The translations under genes were made by a program, and so were the position numbers. Positions 26,499 to 35,600 of a DNA stretch of 64,000 nucleotides are shown here, piece after piece. The notes under the pieces are model-generated. The model had not been told where the DNA came from. It saw nothing but the letters and a program-made list of their open reading frames with translations, and ran no database searches. Each line of letters opens with the position of its first letter. Position 1 is the first letter of the stretch. The DNA lies in NCBI GenBank assembly GCA_016707485.1, contig JADJHN010000001.1, positions 1,054,001 through 1,118,000 of the forward strand. The letters are read 5' to 3'. The stretch is from Lysobacterales bacterium (GTDB lineage Bacteria; Pseudomonadota; Gammaproteobacteria; Xanthomonadales; Rhodanobacteraceae).

Positions 26499-27226
26499 CG
26501 CGTCGATCCGGAGGCGTTGTTCGGCGGCACGGTCATGCCTTCCCTGGGCAGGATGTCGTCGAAGCGCACGGTGTTGGACTGGCGCGCGGCACCGACATCG
26601 AGCATCAGCGGGATCTCCATGTCCGGCCAGCCGACCAGGGCTTCCTTGCGCATCTTCAATTCAATTCGGACCATCACCGGGGTCAGGTTCGGCTCGTCCC
26701 AGTCATCCGACCAGTCCTCGAGTTCACCCTGGTCATCGAGTTTCCGGTACTCGAACTTGCCGCTCTCGATCTGATCCATGAGCACTACCGGCTCGCTGTC
26801 ACCCTTGTTCAACTTGTCCTTGTCGAAACCGTTCAACATCCAGTGATTGAAGAGCAACTGCCGGCCGTTGCGCGTGTTGCTCAGCTCCAGCGTCTGCACG
26901 TAGGCGCCGCCGTTCGACAGATAGCCCGGCATCGGGGCGACAAAGCGCATCAGATCGCGCTTGCCCTCGAACAACAGGTTTTCGCCGGTCCCCCGCTCCT
27001 GGCCAAACGGCAGCGGCAGGATGCGGCTGACCTGATGGCGGATGAACTCCTGGGCCACGCGCAGGCGGTTGGTGCGGTCCATCAGATCTTCACCGGAGTG
27101 CATGCCCTTGACGGCCGAGCGGATGCCGCCGAACGCTGCCGCCAGCAGGACCGCCAGCAAGAGGATGGCCAGCATCACCTCGATAAGGGTGAAGCCGCGT
27201 GCGCCTTGAAGAATGCGCATCCTCAT
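26495..27226 (-). CDS. gspJ: Type II secretion minor pseudopilin J
   Basis: Minor pseudopilin, 243 residues. The prepilin leader MRMRILQGARG is followed by FTLIEVMLAILLLAVLLAA with Phe+1 and Glu+5. The rest is the beta-rich GspJ body (for example ELSNTRNGRQLLFNHWMLNG). The first ATG (27226) has GGAGG five bases upstream, so it is preferred to the ATG two codons later. It overlaps gspI and gspK by 4 bp each. It caps the pseudopilus with GspI and GspK. Confidence 0.88.
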   Translation of the reverse strand: MRMRILQGARGFTLIEVMLAILLLAVLLAAAFGGIRSAVKGMHSGEDLMDRTNRLRVAQEFIRHQVSRILPLPFGQERGTGENLLFEGKRDLMRFVAPMPGYLSNGGAYVQTLELSNTRNGRQLLFNHWMLNGFDKDKLNKGDSEPVVLMDQIESGKFEYRKLDDQGELEDWSDDWDEPNLTPVMVRIELKMRKEALVGWPDMEIPLMLDVGAARQSNTVRFDDILPREGMTVPPNNASGSTR

Positions 27227-27816
27227 CGGCGCCTCCGCTCCGCCGGCGCGGCCTGGCGTTGGCGCACGCCATCGATTCCCGGCTGCACGCCACGCGTGTC
27301 AGCCCCCGGAAATCCCTCGGTATTCGGCGATTCCGAGTTGGCCGTGCGCAGCGTGGAGAACTCGGCCCTGCGTTCGTGCGCGTTGTCGCCCCAGGTAACC
27401 GTCAATACAACATGGAAAAGATCAATCTGCGGCATGCCGAAGCCCGGCATCGCAGCGGGCGCGAAAGACGGCTGCGCCGAACCGGCAGCCGGGGCGCTTG
27501 CGCTGGTGTTGTACTGGGTCACTTCGGCGACCACGAGTTCGGGGTCGATCTGCTCGATCTGCAGGTCCCAGCGGTATTTCCGGTCGAACTCGCCATGGCT
27601 GCTGCCGGCCTCGATGCGCTCGCCGATGCCGACGTTGTCGAGCAGCGACTGCGCCCACAGCGCGGCGCGCGTCTCGTCGGCCGAGCGCCTGGCACCGTTC
27701 ATCGACATGGTCAGGATCTGCATCAACGCGCCGACGGCGATGGCGAAGATCACGAATGCGGCGATCATCTCGATCAGGGTGAAACCGCGGCTGGGCTGGC
27801 GGGGAAAGTTGCGCAT
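27223..27816 (-). CDS. gspI: Type II secretion minor pseudopilin I
   Basis: Minor pseudopilin, 197 residues from ATG 27816. The leader RNFPRQPSRG precedes FTLIEMIAAFVIFAIAVGAL with Phe+1 and Glu+5. The C-terminal part is unusually long for GspI, with a Ala/Ser/Pro insert (SASAPAAGSAQPSFAPAAMP) and a basic tail (AAPAERRRR). A GTG at 27855, overlapping the gspH stop, is an alternative start, but the leader would then be 32 residues. It overlaps gspJ by 4 bp. Confidence 0.85.
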   Translation of the reverse strand: MRNFPRQPSRGFTLIEMIAAFVIFAIAVGALMQILTMSMNGARRSADETRAALWAQSLLDNVGIGERIEAGSSHGEFDRKYRWDLQIEQIDPELVVAEVTQYNTSASAPAAGSAQPSFAPAAMPGFGMPQIDLFHVVLTVTWGDNAHERRAEFSTLRTANSESPNTEGFPGADTRGVQPGIDGVRQRQAAPAERRRR

Positions 27817-27851
27817 GACCTGAACAGACCGCGCCGGCGCGAGGGAGTTCG

Positions 27852-28412
27852 TCACTTCTCGTTGTCCGGCTTGTCGAGGGTGACCTCGCCGGTCAACCAG
27901 CCGACATTGATCTTCCACTCGCGCTCGCCCAGCACGACGGCGATATTGCCGCCGGTGGAACTCCCGTCAGGAAAGAAGCGGATGCCGCCGGTCTGGTCGC
28001 TGGTCAGCTCCTGCTGCGCCGTGGTCAGGCGCAGGATCATGTCCTTCGGCAATTCCCGTTCGGCCTTGCCCGGCGCAAGCCAGGTATTCTTTTCCAGATC
28101 AAGCAAGAGTACCTTCTGCTCACCCTTGACGATCGCCTGGCCCCGCGTATAGCGCAAGCCGGCAACCAGGTCATTGCTGGCTGCCTGGATGCGCGCGCTG
28201 GCCAGGGTGCGGGTAAACGCGAAGGTGACAACGCTGGCAACGATGCCGATCAGCACGATCACCACGATCATCTCGATCAGGGTGAAGCCTCTTGAAACGG
28301 GAATGGGGAATCGGGAATGGGGAGTGGTGGCAAGCGGGCGCGACTGCACCTCGGAGCTTGTCGCGAGACTTCCGACGCGTGCGTTGAGTGCTGGAGGTTC
28401 GACCTTACGCAT
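27852..28412 (-). CDS. gspH: Type II secretion minor pseudopilin H, with repeat-derived leader
   Basis: Minor pseudopilin, 186 residues if started at ATG 28412. The conserved part begins SRG-FTLIEMIVVIVLIGIVASV (Phe+1, Glu+5) and continues as a GspH body (GLRYTRGQAIVKGEQ). The leader before the cleavage site is about 41 residues, far longer than the usual 6-15. Its stretch TTPHSRFPIP is encoded by a heptad array (28299-28325). A GTG about 20 codons before the cleavage site could be the true start. Either way the repeat is translated into the leader, which prepilin peptidase should remove. Confidence 0.85.
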   Translation of the reverse strand: MRKVEPPALNARVGSLATSSEVQSRPLATTPHSRFPIPVSRGFTLIEMIVVIVLIGIVASVVTFAFTRTLASARIQAASNDLVAGLRYTRGQAIVKGEQKVLLLDLEKNTWLAPGKAERELPKDMILRLTTAQQELTSDQTGGIRFFPDGSSTGGNIAVVLGEREWKINVGWLTGEVTLDKPDNEK

Positions 28413-28459
28413 GCGTTCCGAGGCCCGCTCTCCGATTCCCTATTCTCGATTCCCTATTC
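28299..28459. repeat. Paired heptad-array element across the gspH leader
   Basis: G-rich arm GGGAATGGGGAATCGGGAAT (28299-28318, extending to 28325) lies inside the gspH reading frame. The inverted C-rich arm CCGATTCCCTATTCTCGATT (28432-28451, extending to 28459) lies in the gspG-gspH gap. The arms are about 105 bp apart and enclose the gspH start codon. Confidence 0.8.
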
Positions 28460-28468
28460 TCCGCTCCA

Positions 28469-28891
28469 TCACTCCCAACTCCCGTAATCCTTGTCGGTAC
28501 TGTCGCCGCCAGGCTTGCCGTCCTTGCCGAGGAAGACGATGTCGAAATCGCGGCCGGCATCACCGGGCTTCTTGTATGCGAAGGCATGCCCGAAGGGATC
28601 CTTCAGATCGGTGTCCTTGGCATACGGGCCAAGGCCCTCGCGCTTGGTCAGATCCTCGAGCGAATTCGGGTATGAGCCGACGGCCATCTGGTATTGCTCG
28701 ACTGCGCCGGCAAGCTTCTTCACCTGGATCGTGCCAGCTTTCCACTTGCCGCCGCCAAAGGTATTCATCATGCCGCCGCCAACGATGGTGATGACGATGC
28801 CAAGCAGGACGATCACGGCGATCATCTCCATCAGGGTGAAGCCGGCGGAACGCGGCAGCGGGCGCAGGTTGCGCAGATTTCGGGTATTCAT
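28469..28891 (-). CDS. gspG: Type II secretion major pseudopilin G
   Basis: Major pseudopilin that polymerises into the pseudopilus, 140 residues. The prepilin leader ends RSAG, followed by FTLMEMIAVIVLLGIVITIV. The GspG-specific body is clear: KWKAGTIQVKKLAGAVEQYQ, GSYPNSLEDL, KDPFGHAFAYKKPG and DIVFLGKDGKPGG, with the calcium-loop region at the end. The ATG at 28891 is chosen because GAGGA precedes it; an ATG at 28906 overlaps the gspF stop but has no ribosome site. Confidence 0.93.
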   Translation of the reverse strand: MNTRNLRNLRPLPRSAGFTLMEMIAVIVLLGIVITIVGGGMMNTFGGGKWKAGTIQVKKLAGAVEQYQMAVGSYPNSLEDLTKREGLGPYAKDTDLKDPFGHAFAYKKPGDAGRDFDIVFLGKDGKPGGDSTDKDYGSWE

Positions 28892-28902
28892 GATCGTGTT
28901 CC

Positions 28903-30120
28903 TCATTGAATCGAACTGGTCAGTTTCAGGATGGGCAGGATGATTGCCATCATGATGATGGCGACGACCACGGTCATCACCACGGTGGTCGCCGGCACCA
29001 GCGCGGCAAGCAGGCGCTCAAGCGTGTTGCGTACCTCGACATCGAAGGTGTCGGCCACCTTCAGCAGCATGGTGTCGAGTTCGCCGGATTCCTCGCCGAC
29101 GCTGATCATCTGCAAGGCAAGTTTTGGAAATTGCTTTGATTGCGCCAGGGCAAAGCCGAGACCACTGCCGGTCTTGACCTCTTCGCTGGCCTTCTCGACA
29201 GCCACGGCAAGGAAGGAGTTTCCCATCACGTTGCGGGCGACATTCAGCGCACCCAACAGCGGCACGCCATTCTTGAGCAGGGTGCCGAGGGTACGCGACA
29301 GGCGCGCGGTTTCGAGTTTGCGCACGAGCTCACCAGCGATGCGCATGCGCAGCAGGCGTTCGTCGATATTCAGGCGGCTGACCGGATCGGCCAGCTTGCG
29401 CCGGAACCAGGCGATGAAGAAAACCAGCCCGGCCAGCATCAGCCACCAGAAACTCTGCAGGGTCGAACCGACGCCGACGACGATGCGCGTCAGCAGCGGC
29501 AACTCGACATCCATGTCGGCAAACATCTGCTCGAACTGCGGCACGACAACGACAAGGAGGACGAACAACGACACCAGCACCATGCCGACCAGGAACGCAG
29601 GATAGATCAGCGCATTGATGACACTCGACTTGAGCGCGCGCGAGCGTTCCAGGTAATCGGCGAGGCGGCGCAAGGTGTCTTCCAGCGATCCGCCCGCCTC
29701 GCCCGCGCGCACCATGTTGACGTAGAGGCGCGTAAACGTTCCGCGCTCGGCCTCCAGCGCATCCGAGAGGGTCGTGCCACCGCGCACCAGATCGCGCACG
29801 CGTTCGAGGAGATTCCTGGCTTTTTCGCTTTCCGGCAGGTCGAGCAGGATCTGCAAGGCGCGATCGAGCGGCTGTCCGGCGCCAAGCAAGGTCGCCAATT
29901 GCTGGGTGAACTGCACGATCTGCGCTTCGCTCAGGGTCGGTCGCTTCATCAGCGCCGCCAGCAATCCTCCCGACTCCACACTGTCCGCATCACGCACATC
30001 GAGCGGAATATTGCCGGCGTCCTGCAGCTTCATGATGACTTCGTCCGCCGAAGCCACATCCATCTGCCCCTCCAGCGTTTCCCCGGACGGCGTCACGGCC
30101 TTGTAGTGAAAAAGGGTCAT
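28903..30120 (-). CDS. gspF: Type II secretion inner-membrane platform protein F
   Basis: Polytopic platform protein, 405 residues. It has two homologous T2SSF halves, each with a cytoplasmic helical bundle (FTQQLATLLGAGQPLDRALQ and LSRTLGTLLKNGVPLLGALN) and a glycine-containing GEAGGSLEDTL / GEESGELDTML motif. Three hydrophobic segments are clear (near 170, 220 and 380). The start ATG is immediately preceded by a C-rich heptad array rather than a normal ribosome site. A 124-bp gap with the element at 30131-30231 separates it from gspE. Confidence 0.92.
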   Translation of the reverse strand: MTLFHYKAVTPSGETLEGQMDVASADEVIMKLQDAGNIPLDVRDADSVESGGLLAALMKRPTLSEAQIVQFTQQLATLLGAGQPLDRALQILLDLPESEKARNLLERVRDLVRGGTTLSDALEAERGTFTRLYVNMVRAGEAGGSLEDTLRRLADYLERSRALKSSVINALIYPAFLVGMVLVSLFVLLVVVVPQFEQMFADMDVELPLLTRIVVGVGSTLQSFWWLMLAGLVFFIAWFRRKLADPVSRLNIDERLLRMRIAGELVRKLETARLSRTLGTLLKNGVPLLGALNVARNVMGNSFLAVAVEKASEEVKTGSGLGFALAQSKQFPKLALQMISVGEESGELDTMLLKVADTFDVEVRNTLERLLAALVPATTVVMTVVVAIIMMAIILPILKLTSSIQ

Positions 30121-30130
30121 GGGCTTTGCA

Positions 30131-30231
30131 GGGAATGGGGAATGGGGAATGGGGAATGGAAAGAGCGGAGGCGGCGCTGGTGGCGAGAAACAGGCTTTTC
30201 ACCGATTCTCGATTCCCGATTCCCGATTCCC
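30131..30231. repeat. Paired heptad-array element between gspE and gspF
   Basis: Best-formed copy. G-rich arm GGGAATGGGGAATGGGGAAT continuing to 30159 (four heptads), about 43 bp spacer, then the inverted arm CGATTCTCGATTCCCGATTC continuing to 30231. The plus strand of the left arm has four runs of 3-4 G with AAT spacers, a canonical G-quadruplex pattern. On the gspF sense strand the C-rich side directly precedes the gspF ATG. Confidence 0.87.
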
Positions 30232-30244
30232 GGCTTCACAAACA

Positions 30245-31990
30245 TCACCCCTCCTGCGTGACGCGCAGGATTTCCTCGATGGTGGTCTGCCCGGCGAGGG
30301 CCTTGACCAGTCCGTCCTCGTACATGGTGCGCATGCCGTCGGCGCGGGCCTGAGCTTCGATTTCACCCATGCCGGCGTGTTGCATGACCAGGCGGCGAAT
30401 GGCGTCGCTCATGACCAGGAACTCCATGATCGTGGTGCGCCCGTAGTAGCCGCTGGGATACGCCGCACTCGGCACCGGCTTGTACAGCTTGATCGGGCGC
30501 TCACTGGTGAGTTTCTCCAGACCGAACTCCTTGACCACTTCGGGCAAGGCCTCGTAGGTTTCCGCACTGTCGCGATCGAGCTTGCGCAGCAGGCGCTGGG
30601 CGAGGATGCCGTTGACAGTCGAGGTCAACAGGTAATCCTCGACGCCCATGTCGAGCAGGCGGGTAATGCCGCCTGCAGCGTTGTTGGTATGCAGGGTGGA
30701 GAGCACCAGATGGCCGGTCAGCGCCGACTGGATGGCGATCTTCGCCGTTTCCAGATCGCGCATTTCGCCAATCATTATGATGTCCGGATCCTGGCGCACG
30801 ATCGAGCGCAAGGCGTGTGCGAAATCGAGGCCGATGGCAGGCTTTGCCTGGATCTGGTTGATGCCTTCGATCTGGTACTCGACCGGATCCTCGACGGTGA
30901 TGATCTTCACATCCGGCGTGTTGAGCTTGCTCAACGCGGTGTAAAGCGTGGTCGTCTTGCCCGAGCCGGTCGGGCCGGTGACGAGCAGGATGCCGTGCGG
31001 AAGTTCCAGCACCTTGTTGAACTTGGGCAGAAACTCGTCGGTGAAACCGAGCGTGTGGAAATCGAAGACGACCGCTTCGCGATCGAGGATACGCATGACC
31101 ACCGATTCGCCATGCGAGGTCGGCATGGTGGAAACGCGCAGGTCGAGTTCCTTGCCCTGCACGCGGATCATGATGCGGCCGTCCTGCGGCAGGCGGCGCT
31201 CGGCGATATTCAGCTTGGCCATGATCTTGACGCGCGAAATCACTGCCGCCGTCGAGGCCGCCGGTGGCGATTCGACTTCATGCAGCACGCCGTCGATGCG
31301 GTAGCGCACCTTGAGGCGACTCTCGAAGGGTTCAATGTGGATATCCGAGGCGCGTTGTTCGACGGCGCGCTGGATGACCAGGTTGACCAGACGGATGACC
31401 GGCGCTTCCGATGCAAGATCGCGCAGGTGCTCGATGTCGTCCTCGCTGCGCGCGTTGTCATCGCTCAGGCTCTCCACGATCGAGCCCATCGCCGAACGCC
31501 CCTGCCCGTAATAGCGTTCGATCAGATCGTCGATTTCCGGGCGCAGGCCGACGCTGAGCGAAACCTTGCGCCCGGTGGCCAGTTCGATGGCTTCCAGCGG
31601 ATAGTGATCGGCCGGATCGGCAATCAGCAGCTTGACCTCGGTTTCACTCTCGCCGATCGGCACGACATGGTGATGCTTGAGGAAACGCACCGAGAGCTGC
31701 ACGTTGGGCGGCGGCGATTCGGGGAAATCCTTGGCCGCGAGCAGGGGCAGATGCATGATCTCGGCGACCGCATCGGCCATCTCGCGCTCGGAAACGAGGC
31801 CGAGCCGGGTCAGCAAGGCCACCAGGCGACCCGAGGGATCTTCCTCGTGCAGGCGCCGACCGCGCGCCAGATCGGCTTCCTTCAGGCGTCCCTTGGCGAC
31901 CAGGTACTGGCAGATGCGCTCGTCCAGCGCCGGCCCGCTGAGCACGGACGCCGTACTTTCGATCACGGGCATTTCGGAAACAGCCGACAT
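30245..31990 (-). CDS. gspE: Type II secretion ATPase E
   Basis: Cytoplasmic hexameric ATPase powering pseudopilus assembly, 581 residues. N-terminal GspL-binding domains precede the catalytic core: Walker A GPTGSGKTTTLYTAL, Walker B DPDIIMIGEMRDLETA, and the His box LTGHLVLSTLHTNNA. The four-cysteine zinc motif usual in GspE is absent: where CxxC pairs are expected the sequence reads KLDRDSAETY and VPSAAYPSGYYGRT. I recall that Xanthomonas and Xylella homologues also lack it. The ATG at 31990 overlaps the upstream stop (TGATG), implying coupling with the exosortase-associated gene. Confidence 0.93.
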   Translation of the reverse strand: MSAVSEMPVIESTASVLSGPALDERICQYLVAKGRLKEADLARGRRLHEEDPSGRLVALLTRLGLVSEREMADAVAEIMHLPLLAAKDFPESPPPNVQLSVRFLKHHHVVPIGESETEVKLLIADPADHYPLEAIELATGRKVSLSVGLRPEIDDLIERYYGQGRSAMGSIVESLSDDNARSEDDIEHLRDLASEAPVIRLVNLVIQRAVEQRASDIHIEPFESRLKVRYRIDGVLHEVESPPAASTAAVISRVKIMAKLNIAERRLPQDGRIMIRVQGKELDLRVSTMPTSHGESVVMRILDREAVVFDFHTLGFTDEFLPKFNKVLELPHGILLVTGPTGSGKTTTLYTALSKLNTPDVKIITVEDPVEYQIEGINQIQAKPAIGLDFAHALRSIVRQDPDIIMIGEMRDLETAKIAIQSALTGHLVLSTLHTNNAAGGITRLLDMGVEDYLLTSTVNGILAQRLLRKLDRDSAETYEALPEVVKEFGLEKLTSERPIKLYKPVPSAAYPSGYYGRTTIMEFLVMSDAIRRLVMQHAGMGEIEAQARADGMRTMYEDGLVKALAGQTTIEEILRVTQEG

Positions 31991-32634
31991 CAGGATTCCT
32001 TGGTATCTCGGGTTTGACCCGGCAATTCGCCTTCCGGTTCCTCGGCAGGATGCACCAGGGATTCAATGAAGTCCCGATTGAGTCCCAGCCAGAGCGCAAT
32101 CGGCGTCACCGCAGGCAGGATCAGATACCCGAACTGGTACGCCAGGGCAACCGGATCGGGCTGGATTCCGGCGGCGGTGATGGCATTGGCCCCGGCCGCG
32201 CCGGAATCGAATGCGAGCACCTTCAGCGACTCCGCAACCACGCCCATGGCCTGGGCCAACCAGATCACCGCCAGGGCAATCGCAAACTGCAACAGGCGGC
32301 GGCGAAAGCCCAGCGGCGTGGCCATGGCCAGGCCGCTGAACAAGGGCAAGGAATACCCATACAGCAGCGGATTCTGCACCAGGATCAACTCGCCAATGCC
32401 GCTGCGACCATCCGGGGCAACCTGGTTGACGAGGATGCGCGTGGTCACTTCCATGCCGTGCCCGTGCTGCACGACATCGGCAAACAGCGACGGCCAGATC
32501 GACAGCATGGCCAGCTTGGCCATCTGCACGACCGGCCAGATCAATGGCGAAGAGAATGCGAACCAGATGAAGAAGCTCAGCGGCAGCCAGAGCAGGGCGC
32601 GCAAGCCCACCGCACGGACTTCGGAGGCATCCAT
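31990..32634 (-). CDS. Exosortase H-associated membrane protein (putative)
   Basis: A 214-residue membrane protein with about four or five hydrophobic segments. Its pattern fits the small membrane protein found with exosortase H in Xanthomonadales: ALLWLPLSFFIWFAF at the start, QNPLLYGYSLPLFSGL in the middle, LKVLAFDSGA and ALAYQFGYLILPAVTPIALW near the end. The function is unknown; the family is defined by genomic association with XrtH and IPTL-CTERM substrates. The assignment is from memory of the family pattern. It is tightly coupled to purL upstream (TGATG) and gspE downstream (TGATG). XrtH itself is not in the window. Confidence 0.65.
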   Translation of the reverse strand: MDASEVRAVGLRALLWLPLSFFIWFAFSSPLIWPVVQMAKLAMLSIWPSLFADVVQHGHGMEVTTRILVNQVAPDGRSGIGELILVQNPLLYGYSLPLFSGLAMATPLGFRRRLLQFAIALAVIWLAQAMGVVAESLKVLAFDSGAAGANAITAAGIQPDPVALAYQFGYLILPAVTPIALWLGLNRDFIESLVHPAEEPEGELPGQTRDTKES

Positions 32635-35600
32635 CAGCGTGTCCACTCCCGGGCATTGCGGAACATGCGCAGCCATGGCGAGGCATCGGGCCAGTCGCGT
32701 GGATGCCAACTCATCTGCGCACTGCGAAAGACGCGCTCGGGATGCGGCATGAGGATGGTGATGCGGCCATCCGCCGCGCTGTAGCCCGCGGCTCCGCCAG
32801 GCGAGCCGTTTGGATTGAGCGGGTAGTGTTCGGTGGCGCGGCCTGCGTTGTCGACATAGCGCAGGCAAGGCCGCGCATTGCGGGCCGCCGATGCATCCGC
32901 AAACACCGCGCGTCCCTCGCCGTGCGCGACGACCACGGGAATGCGCGAGCCGCTCATGCCACGCAGGAAGATCGAGTCCGACTCGGCGACTTCGAGGGTG
33001 ACCAGGCGCGCTTCATATTGCTCGGAGGCATTGCGTTCGAACGCCGGCCACAGGTTGGCGCCAGGGATGATTTCCTTGAGTGCCGACATCATCTGGCAGC
33101 CGTTGCAGACGCCCAGCGCAAAATGCGCAGGATCGGCGAAGAATCCCGCAAACTGCTCGCGCAGCATGTCGTTGAAAAGGATCGAGGCCGCCCAACCGCG
33201 ACCCGCGCCGAGCACGTCGCCGTAGCTGAATCCGCCGCAGGCTGCGAGTCCCTTGAAATCACGCAGATGATGGCGTCCCTCGGCGAGGTCGCTCATGTGC
33301 ACATCGACGGCCTCGAAGCCGGCGCGATCAAACGCCGCCGCCATCTCGATCTGGCCGTTGACCCCTTGTTCGCGCAGGATCGCCACGCGCGGGCGCGCCT
33401 TGCCGATGACATGCGCCGCACAGACATCCTCGTTCAGGTCGAAGGTCAGGCGCGGCTTGATGCCGATATCGTCTTCATCGCAGCGCCAGGCCAGCTCGGC
33501 GTCGGCACAGGCGGGATTGTCACGCCGGCGCTGCATGGCATGGCTGGTCTCCGACCATGCCTGCATCAGTTCCGACCATTTCCATGCGGCGACGCGCTCG
33601 TTGTCGTGATGGATCTTCACCTTCATGCGCGCATTCGGCGTGCCGACCCTGGCGATCAGCTTGGCCAACCCATGCCGCTGCATGAGCGCGACAAACGATT
33701 CACGGTCGCGCTGGCGGATCTGCACGATGGCACCGAGTTCCTCGTTGAACAGGCCGCGCAGCATGTTGTCGGCCCAGCCGGACAATTCGATGTCGAGGCC
33801 ACAATGCCCGGCCAGAGCCATTTCGATCAGGCAGACGATCGCGCCGCCGTCGGAGCGATCGTGGTAGGCGAGCAGCAAACCATCGGCACTGGCCTCCTGG
33901 ATGGCATGGAAAAACGACTTCAGCCGCGCCGGGTCATCGACATCGGGCGGCAAGTCACCGGCGCGCTGGAACACCTGGGTCAGCACCGAGCCGCCGAGGC
34001 GCCCGCGCCTGGCACCGAGGTCGATGATCCACAGCTCGGAGTCGCCCTGGTCCAATTGCAGTTGCGGGGTCAACACGCGGCGCGCATCGCTGCTGCCGGC
34101 AAACGCCGTGACGATCAATGAAACCGGCGAGACGGTACGCTGCTTGCCGTCCCCCTGCATCCAGGAAACCTGCATCGACATCGAATCCTTGCCGACCGGA
34201 ATCGAGATGCCGAGCGCCGGACACAGCTGCATGCCGACCGCATGCACGGCGTCGTACAACGCGGCATCTTCGCCAGGATGATCGACCGCAGCCATCCAGT
34301 TGGCCGACAAGCGCACCTCGTCGAGACGCACCGGTGCCGCAGCAAGATTTGTCAATGCCTCGCCGACCGCCATGCGCGCCGAAGCAGCGGCATCGAGCAG
34401 GGCCAGCGGCGTGCGCTCGCCGATCGCCATCGCCTCGCCGGCATGGTCGACGAAATCATTCAGGGTCACCGCGCAATCGGCGACCGGAACCTGCCACGGC
34501 CCGACCATCGGATCGCGCGAACACAGGCCGCCGACGCTGCGATCGCCGATCGTGATCAGGAACGACTTGCTGCCCACCGCCGGAAAACGCAAGACGCGCT
34601 CGATTGCTTCGCCAAGTTCGAGATTCTCGGTATCGGCGATGACCGAAAGCGGCTCCCTGACACGCCGCGTGTCACGCGACATCCGCGGCGGTTTGCCGAA
34701 CAGGACATCAAGCGGCAGATCGATTGGACGGTGCCTGGAGTCGGCCGTCGGGAAGCGCGAATCGGTGAGCAGCAGCCTGCGTTCGACGATGGCCTGGCCG
34801 ACCACGGCAAAAGGGCAGCGCTCGCGCGCGCAGATTGTCTCGAACAAGGGCAGATCTTCGGGGCGCACGCCAAGCACGTAGCGTTCCTGTGATTCGTTGC
34901 ACCAGATCTGCATCGGCGACATCTGCGGGTCGTCGCAGGGGATCTTGCCCAACTCCAGCGCGCCGCCGACTTCGGAATCATTGAGCAGCTCGGGCAGCGC
35001 GTTGGACAGGCCCCCGGCACCGACATCGTGGATCGATACCAGCGGATTGCCCGGCCCGCGCGCCCAGCACGCGTCGATGACCTGCTGGCAACGGCGCTGC
35101 ATCTCGGGGTTCTCGCGCTGCACCGAGGCGAAATCGAGTTCCGCCGAACTGCTGCCGGCGGCAACCGATGAAGCCGCACCTCCGCCCAGGCCGATCAGCA
35201 TGGCCGGGCCACCAAGCACGATCACCGCATCGCCGGGTTGCAGATTTCTTTTCTGCACGTCGGATGCCCGCAGGTTGGCCAGGCCGCCAGCGAGCATGAT
35301 CGGCTTGTCGTAACCACGCAGCAGACCGGCTTCATCGGTGGAGTGTTCAAACGTGCGGAAATAACCACCGAGACAGGGGCGACCGAATTCGTTGTTGAAC
35401 GCGGCCGCACCAAGCGGGCCGTCGCGCATGATCTGGTAAGGCGTGGCGAAGCGGGGCGGATGTGCGCGCTCGACTTCCCACGGCCGCGACAGGCCAGGAA
35501 TGCGCAGGTGCGAGACACTGAAACCGGTCAGTCCGGCCTTCGGCTTGCCACCACGTCCGGTCGCACCTTCGTCGCGGATCTCGCCACCGGAACCGGTCGC

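Noticed and set aside
28299..28459. Heptad arrays considered as CRISPR or as an insertion sequence
   Set aside because: Period is 7 bp with no unique spacers, and no transposase lies within or near any copy.
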